Shown: in pieces, positions 6,332 through 12,666 of the stretch
How the letters are laid out: every line of letters begins with the position of its first letter
Numbering within the stretch: the first letter of the stretch is position 1
DNA from: JBFGSX01 sp041581335
Lineage (GTDB): Archaea > Thermoplasmatota > E2 > JACPAO01 > JAHFTW01
Assembly (NCBI GenBank): GCA_041581335.1
Contig: JBFIDG010000049.1
Coordinates: 1-12,666, forward strand
Length of the DNA: 12,666 nt
Reading direction: 5' to 3'
Notes under the pieces: model-generated
The model's input: only the letters and a program-made list of their open reading frames with translations
What the model was told of the DNA's origin: nothing
Databases searched by the model: none
Position numbers and translations under genes: made by a program

Positions 6332-7921
6332 ATGGCTGAGACCGCCGAGGTGTCTTCCAGCAAGGACCCCGTCGAACGACTCCGCGAACGCCGCGCCAAC
6401 GCCCAGAAGGGCGGCGGTGCCGCTCGCATCGACGCGCAACACAAGAAGGGCAAGTACACGGCCCGCGAGCGCGTGGAGCTGTTGCTCGACGCCGGCTCGT
6501 TCGTCGAGTTCGACCCGTACGTCCGCACGCAGAGCACAGACTTCGGCATGGACAAGAGCGGCTTCGACGGCGATGGCGTCGTCACCGGCCACGGCACCGT
6601 CCGCGGCCAACTGGTCTTTGTCTACGCCCAGGACTTCACCGTCCTCGGCGGCTCGCTGGGATACCAGACCGGCCAGAAGATCGCCAAGGTACTGGACCAG
6701 GCGATGGCCGTCGGCGCACCCGTCATCGGTTTCAACGACTCCGGCGGCGCCCGCATCCAAGAAGGTGTGGCCAGCCTCGCCGGCTACGGCGACATCTTCT
6801 TCCGCAACGTCAAGGCCAGCGGCGTCGTACCCCAGATCAGCGTCATCGTCGGCCCCAGCGCCGGCGGCGCCGTCTACTCCCCGGCCCTGACCGACTTCAT
6901 CTTCATGGTCGACCAGACCAGCCACATGTTCGTCACCGGCCCCGACGTCGTCAAGACCGTCACCGGTGAAGAAGCGAGCCAAGAGGAACTCGGCGGTTCC
7001 TCCGTGCACGCCGTCAAGTCCGGTGTCGCCAGCTTCAGCGGCGTCGACGAGGACGAGACGATGGAGATGATCAAGAAGCTCCTGACCTACATCCCCGCCA
7101 ACAACCTGGCAGAGCTCCCCATCCTGGAAGACCCCGGCGACGACCCCCGCCGCATGGACCCCGAACTCGACGCCATCGTCCCCTCCAACGCCAACAAGCC
7201 CTACGATGTGCGCGAAGTCGTGCACCGCGTCATGGACCGCGGCTCCTTCTTCGAAGTGCAGCCCAAGTGGGCCCAGAACATCGTCATCGGTTTCAGCCGC
7301 CTGAACGGCATCCCGGTCGGCATCGTCGCCAACCAACCCGCCGTCCTCGCCGGTGCCCTCGATATCGAGGCCAGCATCAAGGGAGCCAAGTTCATCCGCT
7401 TCTGCGACGCCTTCAACATCCCCATCGTGAGCTTCATCGATGTGCCCGGCTTCCTGCCCGGCCTTGGTCAAGAGCACGGCGGCATCATCCGCAACGGCGC
7501 CAAACTGCTGTACGCATACTGTGAAGCGACGGTCCCCAAGCTGGCCGTCACCCTGCGCAAGAGCTACGGTGGTGCCTACATCGTGATGAGCAGCAAACAC
7601 GTGGGCAGCGACCTCAACATCGCCTGGCCACAGACCGAGATCGCCGTCATGGGCGCCGCCGGCGCGGTGGAGATCCTGCACAAGCGCCAGCTCGCCAAGA
7701 TGGCCGAGACCGACCCGGAAGGCGCCATCGCCCTCAAGGCGAAGTTCGAGCAGGACTACCAAGAGAAGTTCGCCAACCCTTATGTGGCCGCCGAGCGCGG
7801 ATGGGTCGACGACATCGTGGAACCCCGTGAGACGCGCCCGCGCCTCATCGCCGCGTTGCTTCCGCTCATGAACAAGCGCGAGACGCGCCCTGCCAAGAAG
7901 CACGGCCTGACCCCGCTGTGA
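6332..7921 (+). CDS. Acyl-CoA carboxylase, carboxyltransferase (beta) subunit, PccB/MmdA type
   Basis: This 529-residue protein is a full-length biotin-dependent carboxyltransferase with the usual double crotonase fold. The N half has GGGAARIDAQHKKGKYTARER, FNDSGGARIQEGVASL and the oxyanion-hole segment GPSAGGAVYSPALTDF (G178, G179). The C half has IDVPGFLPGLGQEHGGIIRNGAKLLYAY, then KSYGGAYIVMSSKHVGSD (G413, G414) and AWPQTEIAVMGAAGAVEIL. Known relatives move CO2 from biotin to propionyl-CoA, or acetyl-CoA in broad-range forms, giving methylmalonyl- or malonyl-CoA. Decarboxylase-linked MmdA proteins are close in sequence, so the direction is not proven. The biotin carboxylase and biotin carrier subunits are not in this window. 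Its stop lies five bases before the ATG of the megasynthase gene, strongly suggesting cotranscription and extender-unit supply. Confidence 0.95.
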   Translation: MAETAEVSSSKDPVERLRERRANAQKGGGAARIDAQHKKGKYTARERVELLLDAGSFVEFDPYVRTQSTDFGMDKSGFDGDGVVTGHGTVRGQLVFVYAQDFTVLGGSLGYQTGQKIAKVLDQAMAVGAPVIGFNDSGGARIQEGVASLAGYGDIFFRNVKASGVVPQISVIVGPSAGGAVYSPALTDFIFMVDQTSHMFVTGPDVVKTVTGEEASQEELGGSSVHAVKSGVASFSGVDEDETMEMIKKLLTYIPANNLAELPILEDPGDDPRRMDPELDAIVPSNANKPYDVREVVHRVMDRGSFFEVQPKWAQNIVIGFSRLNGIPVGIVANQPAVLAGALDIEASIKGAKFIRFCDAFNIPIVSFIDVPGFLPGLGQEHGGIIRNGAKLLYAYCEATVPKLAVTLRKSYGGAYIVMSSKHVGSDLNIAWPQTEIAVMGAAGAVEILHKRQLAKMAETDPEGAIALKAKFEQDYQEKFANPYVAAERGWVDDIVEPRETRPRLIAALLPLMNKRETRPAKKHGLTPL

Positions 7922-7926
7922 TCCCC

Positions 7927-10900
7927 ATGTCCGAGACCATCTCCAAGGAACCCATCGCTGTCGTCGGCTACGGCTGCGTCCTTCCCGACGCCACAGACGT
8001 CGAGACATTCTGGAACAACCTGCTGCAAGGCAAGAACAGCATCCGCGACGTCCCCGCCGGACGCTGGGACCCCGACCTGTACTGGTCGGCGGACAAGAGC
8101 CTCGCCGACAAGACCTACGCCAAGATCGGCGCCTGGGTCATCGACGATGGCTTCAATGGTCTCGAATACCGCATGCCCCCGAACGTGGTCAACCAAGTGG
8201 ACCCGTGCCAACGCTGGGCCCTCGCAGCCACCAAACAGGCATTCCAGGATGCCGGCCTGGCCACCGGACTCAAGGGCGACGCAGGCAAGGAGTTCGACCG
8301 TGACCGCTGCGCCGTCATCATCGGCAACGCCATGGGCGGCGAACTGCAGAAGCACCAGCACAAGCGCCTCGTGTGGCCGGAGGCCCGCGCGGCCTTCACG
8401 TCAGACCCTGATTTCCAGGCGCTCCCCGCCGCGCAGCGCGACGCCATCCTAGCCCGCGCCGAGGAACGCTACAAGGCCGACACCAACCCGGTCACCGAAG
8501 ACACGATGCCGGGCCACCTCAGCAATGTCATCGCCGGCCGTATTGCCAACGCGTTCAACCTTGGCGGCAAGAACTTCACCACCGACGCCGCCTGCGCCAG
8601 CAGCCTGGCCGCTCTGGACGCCGCCATGGACACCCTGCGCGACGAGCAAGCGGACTTCGTCGTCTGGGGCGGCACCGACCGCTCCATGGACATCTCTGCC
8701 TATGTCCAGTTCAGCAAGATCGGCGCCCTGAGCCCCGATGGCAGCCGTCCGTTCGACAAGGACGCCAACGGCTTCGTCATGGGCGAAGGCTGTGCCATGT
8801 TCATCCTCAAGCGCCTCAGCCAGGCCGAGCGCGACGGCGACCGCATCCACGCGGTCATCCGCGGCATCGGAAGCAGCAGTGACGGCAAAGGCAAGGGCAT
8901 CACCGCCCCCAACCCCGCCGGCCAGGTCAAGGCGGTCGAACGCGCCTACGCGGACGCCGAATGCGACCTCGCCACCATCGGGTACCTCGAAGCCCACGGC
9001 ACCAGCACCCCCGTCGGGGACCCCGTCGAGCTGGAGTCCGTTCGTCAAGCCGGCGCCACCGCAGGCACGCCGCCCCAGAACGGCACCATCCGCGTCGGGT
9101 CCGTCAAGTCCAACATCGGCCACCTCAAGGCCGGCGCCGGCGCCGCGGGCGCCCTCAAAGCCATCCTCGCCCTCGAGAAGGGCATCATCCCCCCCAGCAT
9201 CAACGTCAAGGAGCTGAACCCACGCATCGACTGGGCCAACAGCCCCTTTGTCGTCGCCACCGAGCGCGTCGAATGGACGCGTCCGGCCGGCCACCCCCGC
9301 CGGGCTGCCGTGAGCAGCTTCGGCTTCGGCGGCACCAACTTCCACGTCGTCCTCGAGGAGTACATCCCTGGACAACTGAAGAAGGCCGCCAAGGAGATCT
9401 CTGTGTCCACCCCCAACGCCACGACCGAGCAGTTCGACCGCGCCGCGTTCGCCACCCACATGGCCGAAGGCGCAGCCGCCCTGGAAGCCCAGAGCCTCGT
9501 GCTTGACGCCGACGCCTTGCCGGGCAGCCTCACCGCGCTGCCCGCCACCGTCGCCTTCAGCGAGACCGGTGCCGGCCCCCGCGTCCGCGACCTGTTCCGA
9601 CCCCTCACCATGGACGGCCTGAAGGCGCAGCGCCGCGTCGGCCTCGCCGTCACGGACATCAGTGAGATCCCCAAGAAGCTCGAACTGGCGCAGAAGGCGG
9701 CCACCAACCCGGCCGTCGCCAAACTCGCGTTCCAGCAAGGCGTCTTCATCAACCAAGGCGCCCCGAAGGGCAAGGTCGCGTTCTTGTTCCCCGGACAAGG
9801 CACCCAGTACGTCAACATGGGCCGCGACCTGGCCAAGAAGTACGCCGTTGTCCGCAACACGTTCCAGGAAGCCGATGAGATCCTCTTCGACGAACTGGGC
9901 GGCATCCGCCTCACCGACATCCTCTGGCCCACCCCGGACACCCCGGAGAACCAGAAAGCCAGCAACAAGAAGCTGCAACTCACCGAGTTCACACAGCCCG
10001 CCGTGCTCGCCATGGATGTCGCTATCCTGCGCCTCCTGAAGCTATGGGGCATCAAGCCCGACGTCGTCGCAGGCCACAGCCTCGGCGAATACGGTGCCCT
10101 CGTCGCCGCCGGCGTCCTCAGCTTTGCCGATGCCCTGCACGCGGTCGCCGCCCGCGGCCGTGAGATGGCCAACGTCGACCTGCCGGATCTCGGCAAGATG
10201 GCCAGCATCCCCGCCGATTGGGAGACCGTCAGCAAGGCACTCGAAGAGGTCGATGACTACGTCATCTGCGCCAACAAGAACTGCCCCAGCCAGACCGTCA
10301 TCGCAGGCAGCAGCAGCGGCGTCGAGAAGGCCGTCGCGCTCCTGACCGCCCAAGGACTGCAATGCATCTACCTGCCCGTCAGCGCCGCGTTCCACTCCGA
10401 GATCGTCGCCCCGGCCAGCAAGCCGCTGCGCAACGTGCTTGGACGTCTCGATGTCCAGAGCCCGAAGGTCCGCGTGCTCAGCAACGTCGGCGCCGAGCCC
10501 TACCCCAACGACCCCGAAGCCATCCGCGACAACCTCGCCGTCCAAGTGGCCAGCCCGGTCGAATGGATCGGCATCATCGAGCGCATGGTGGGCGAAGGCG
10601 TCACCACGTTCATCGAGGTCGGACCCAAGAAGGCCCTGACCGGTTTCTGCATGGACATCCTGCAGGACCGCATGGGGAAGGACGTCGTCGCCGTGTGCAG
10701 CAACCACCCCAAGAAGGGTGAGATCCAGCACATCAACGAACTCTTCGCCTTCCTCGGCGCCTGGGGCTTCAAGCCGCAGATCCCCGACCTCAGCGACGCG
10801 GCGATGTACACGACGACGTTCCGCGACCCCACGGCCGCCTTCCGCTCCAGGACCAGCGCCCCTGCACCCGCTGCGGCGTTGCCTGATCCCCGCATCGACA

Positions 10901-12666
10901 TCATCGCCGGCGCGCTGGCGCAACTGAGCCAACAACTCGCCGCCTTGCAAGGTGGCGCGCCGAGCCCGACGCCTACGACAGTGGCCACTGCGGCGGCCGC
11001 GACCGCACCCGGCGTGCCCGCAAAGGCAGCCATCATACCCCCAACCACGGCCCAGGCCCGCATGCCCGAGACCTTCGTCGACGAACGCGTCAAGGCGTTC
11101 GGCCTGAACCTCGAAGACATCGGCATCAGCGGTATCAGCGTCGGTCTGCCCGGGGCTGACAAACCGCTGTTCGCCGAAGACAACTGGGACCGCATCCTGC
11201 GCGGGGACAACCTCATCGACGCCATCCCGGCGACGGAGAAGGACAAGCTCGCCGAGAAGAACATCGTCCGCCTCGTCAAGGGAGGCGACGGCCAAGCCTC
11301 GTTCCAGATCATCAACGACGTGGCGCAGGTCATCCAACTGGCCGGCCGGCGCGGCGCGTTCGACATGGCCGAATGGGGCCTCGAAGGGGACTTCGCATCG
11401 ACCCTCGACCGCACGTTCCAATACGCGATCGCGGCAGGCCTCGAAGCCCTGCGCGATGCAGGCATCCCGCTCCAGCAGACGTACCTGAAGACGACCACGG
11501 GCAGCTACTTGCCCAAGGAATGGAAGCTGCCTGAGCCGATGCGCGATGGCACGGGCATCATCTTCGCCTCCGCCTTCCCAGGCATCGACAACCTGCTGCG
11601 CGACGTCAGCAAGTTCCTTGCCGACAAGTACGCCGGCTCCAGCCTGGAAGGTCTGCAGAACCTGTACCAAGAACTGCTGCAGGCCATCGAAGACCAGCCC
11701 CTCAAGGACGAGATGACCGGTTGGTTCGAAGCCGAGTTCAGCCGCCTTCGCGACGCCTTGCCCGACAACGGCAACGCCCGCTACGAGTTCAACCGCAAGT
11801 TCCTGTTCAACGTCCTGAGCATGGGCCACGCCCAGCTTGCTCAGTTCATCGGCGCCCGCGGCCCCAACACCCAGGTCAATGCCGCCTGCGCCAGCACGAC
11901 GCAGGCCGTCGCCATCGCCGAGGACTGGATCCGGGCCGGTCGCTGCGACCGCGTCCTCGTCGTCGGTGCCGATGACGTCACCAGCGACGCCATGTTCGAG
12001 TGGATCGGCGCCGGCTTCTTGGCCAGTGGCGCCGCCACGACCAAGGACGACGTCGCCGAAGCAGCGCTGCCCTTCGATGCCCGCCGCCACGGCATGATCG
12101 TCGGCATGGGCGCCGTCGGCCTCGTCGTCGAATCGACGCCTCAGACCAGCGCCCGCGGCATGCGCCCCATCGCCAAGCTGCTGGCCACGGAGGTCGCCAA
12201 CTCGGCCTTCCACGGCAGCCGCCTAGACGTCGAGCACATCAGCCAATGCATGACGCGCCTCACCAAGCGCGCGTCGTCCCGGTACGGCTTCGACGCAGCC
12301 CAGGCCGCCAAGAACACGGTCTTCGTCAGTCACGAGACCTACACGCCTGCCCGCGGCGGCAGCGCCAGCGCCGAGATCCACGCCCTACGCGCCACGTTCG
12401 GTGACAAGGCCAACGCCGTCGTCATCGCCAACACGAAGGGCTTCACCGGCCACCCGCAGGGTGCCGGGGTCGAGGACGCCATCGCGCTCAAGATGCTGCA
12501 GCGCAGCACCGTGCCGCCGATCGCGAACTTCCGCGACCCGGACCCCGAACTCGGCGACCTGAACCTCAGCAAGGGCGGCTCCTACGATGTCCGCTACGCA
12601 CTGCGCCTCGCCGCCGGCTTCGGTAGCCAGGTCGCGATGACGCTCACCCAGCTCGTCGCCCGCGAA
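7927..12666 (+). CDS. Type I polyketide/PUFA-synthase-like megasynthase, KS-AT-KS (3' end missing)
   Basis: The frame is open for 1580 codons and runs off the window. KS1 (about residues 8-478) has C223 in TTDAACASSL, H357 in EAHGTSTPVGD and H399 in KSNIGHLKAG. A linker (480-615) leads to an acyltransferase (about 617-915) with FLFPGQGTQY, nucleophile S718 in GHSLGEYG, R743 in ARGREM and H823 in AAFHS. The arginine and AAFH favour a malonyl-type substrate. Residues about 930-1055 are an Ala/Pro/Thr-rich linker with no carrier-protein GxDSL motif. A second, divergent KS follows (about 1060-1580) with C1321 in VNAACAST, H1469 in SHETYTPARGG and H1509 in GFTGHPQGA. The N-terminal KS (SIRDVPAGRWD, DKTYAKIGA) recalls PfaA-type synthases. 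A GTG at 7918 overlapping the upstream stop is an alternative start adding three residues. The product is unknown. Confidence 0.92.
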   Translation, partial: MSETISKEPIAVVGYGCVLPDATDVETFWNNLLQGKNSIRDVPAGRWDPDLYWSADKSLADKTYAKIGAWVIDDGFNGLEYRMPPNVVNQVDPCQRWALAATKQAFQDAGLATGLKGDAGKEFDRDRCAVIIGNAMGGELQKHQHKRLVWPEARAAFTSDPDFQALPAAQRDAILARAEERYKADTNPVTEDTMPGHLSNVIAGRIANAFNLGGKNFTTDAACASSLAALDAAMDTLRDEQADFVVWGGTDRSMDISAYVQFSKIGALSPDGSRPFDKDANGFVMGEGCAMFILKRLSQAERDGDRIHAVIRGIGSSSDGKGKGITAPNPAGQVKAVERAYADAECDLATIGYLEAHGTSTPVGDPVELESVRQAGATAGTPPQNGTIRVGSVKSNIGHLKAGAGAAGALKAILALEKGIIPPSINVKELNPRIDWANSPFVVATERVEWTRPAGHPRRAAVSSFGFGGTNFHVVLEEYIPGQLKKAAKEISVSTPNATTEQFDRAAFATHMAEGAAALEAQSLVLDADALPGSLTALPATVAFSETGAGPRVRDLFRPLTMDGLKAQRRVGLAVTDISEIPKKLELAQKAATNPAVAKLAFQQGVFINQGAPKGKVAFLFPGQGTQYVNMGRDLAKKYAVVRNTFQEADEILFDELGGIRLTDILWPTPDTPENQKASNKKLQLTEFTQPAVLAMDVAILRLLKLWGIKPDVVAGHSLGEYGALVAAGVLSFADALHAVAARGREMANVDLPDLGKMASIPADWETVSKALEEVDDYVICANKNCPSQTVIAGSSSGVEKAVALLTAQGLQCIYLPVSAAFHSEIVAPASKPLRNVLGRLDVQSPKVRVLSNVGAEPYPNDPEAIRDNLAVQVASPVEWIGIIERMVGEGVTTFIEVGPKKALTGFCMDILQDRMGKDVVAVCSNHPKKGEIQHINELFAFLGAWGFKPQIPDLSDAAMYTTTFRDPTAAFRSRTSAPAPAAALPDPRIDIIAGALAQLSQQLAALQGGAPSPTPTTVATAAAATAPGVPAKAAIIPPTTAQARMPETFVDERVKAFGLNLEDIGISGISVGLPGADKPLFAEDNWDRILRGDNLIDAIPATEKDKLAEKNIVRLVKGGDGQASFQIINDVAQVIQLAGRRGAFDMAEWGLEGDFASTLDRTFQYAIAAGLEALRDAGIPLQQTYLKTTTGSYLPKEWKLPEPMRDGTGIIFASAFPGIDNLLRDVSKFLADKYAGSSLEGLQNLYQELLQAIEDQPLKDEMTGWFEAEFSRLRDALPDNGNARYEFNRKFLFNVLSMGHAQLAQFIGARGPNTQVNAACASTTQAVAIAEDWIRAGRCDRVLVVGADDVTSDAMFEWIGAGFLASGAATTKDDVAEAALPFDARRHGMIVGMGAVGLVVESTPQTSARGMRPIAKLLATEVANSAFHGSRLDVEHISQCMTRLTKRASSRYGFDAAQAAKNTVFVSHETYTPARGGSASAEIHALRATFGDKANAVVIANTKGFTGHPQGAGVEDAIALKMLQRSTVPPIANFRDPDPELGDLNLSKGGSYDVRYALRLAAGFGSQVAMTLTQLVARE

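Noticed and set aside
6126..6890. 254-codon + strand frame beginning in the intergenic region.
   Set aside because: Most of it overlaps the carboxylase in another frame and turns into Ser/Arg/Ala-rich nonsense. The part before 6332 shows no recognisable motif.
6269..8008. 579-codon - strand frame opposite the carboxylase.
   Set aside because: This is a composition artefact; the sense strand encodes a full-length carboxyltransferase.
8449..12213. Two long - strand frames (8449-9978 and 10042-12213) opposite the megasynthase.
   Set aside because: The sense frame is continuous and carries KS, AT and KS motifs. The antisense peptides are repetitive Ala/Gly/Val/Asp-rich shadows.
12301..12600. 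Possibility that the second KS is an inactive chain-length factor.
   Set aside because: Chain-length factors lose the active-site cysteine, whereas C1321 and both histidines are present here.

Overview
The window is a GC-rich stretch in which every supported gene lies on the + strand. The third codon position is strongly G/C biased, which explains the many long open frames on the opposite strand. It looks like an ordinary chromosomal segment of an aerobic, free-living prokaryote. No transposase, integrase, tRNA, rRNA, CRISPR array or plasmid gene was seen. The domain of life is not settled. An A/T box about 26 nt before the likely lipoprotein start, with no close Shine-Dalgarno, resembles archaeal leaderless transcription (for example a high-GC planktonic Thermoplasmatota-like lineage). 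The complete suf set with a long-form SufT, and a type I PKS, are features I associate more with bacteria. I treat the host as unresolved.

Region 1 (1-4390) is a tight suf operon for Fe-S cluster assembly, in the order sufB (3' end only), sufC, sufD, sufS, sufU, sufT. sufC/D, sufD/S and sufS/U overlap by ATGA. SufS (PLP cysteine desulfurase) removes sulfur from cysteine, SufU probably relays it, SufB-SufC-SufD is the scaffold/ATPase complex, and SufT is a MIP18/DUF59-family maturation factor. The catalytic residues are intact in all of them.

Region 2 (4391-4678) is a 288-bp gap. It holds two hairpins just after sufT, a short repeat-like motif, a very GC-rich stretch that can fold, and a promoter-like A/T box.

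Region 3 (4679-6066) has three small genes: a lipoprotein of unknown function, a second compact SufU/IscU-like scaffold starting at GTG, and a membrane-anchored blue-copper protein with an amicyanin-type copper loop.

Region 4 (6067-12666) starts with a 265-bp intergenic region that may carry a promoter and an operator-like inverted repeat. It is followed by the carboxyltransferase (beta) subunit of an acyl-CoA carboxylase. Five bases after that gene comes a type I polyketide/PUFA-synthase-like megasynthase that is still open at the window edge (1580 codons seen). Its visible order is KS - AT - Ala/Pro-rich linker - second, divergent KS, with no acyl carrier domain in the visible part. The carboxylase would make the malonyl- or methylmalonyl-type extender that the AT loads. 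This pair is the most interesting part of the window.
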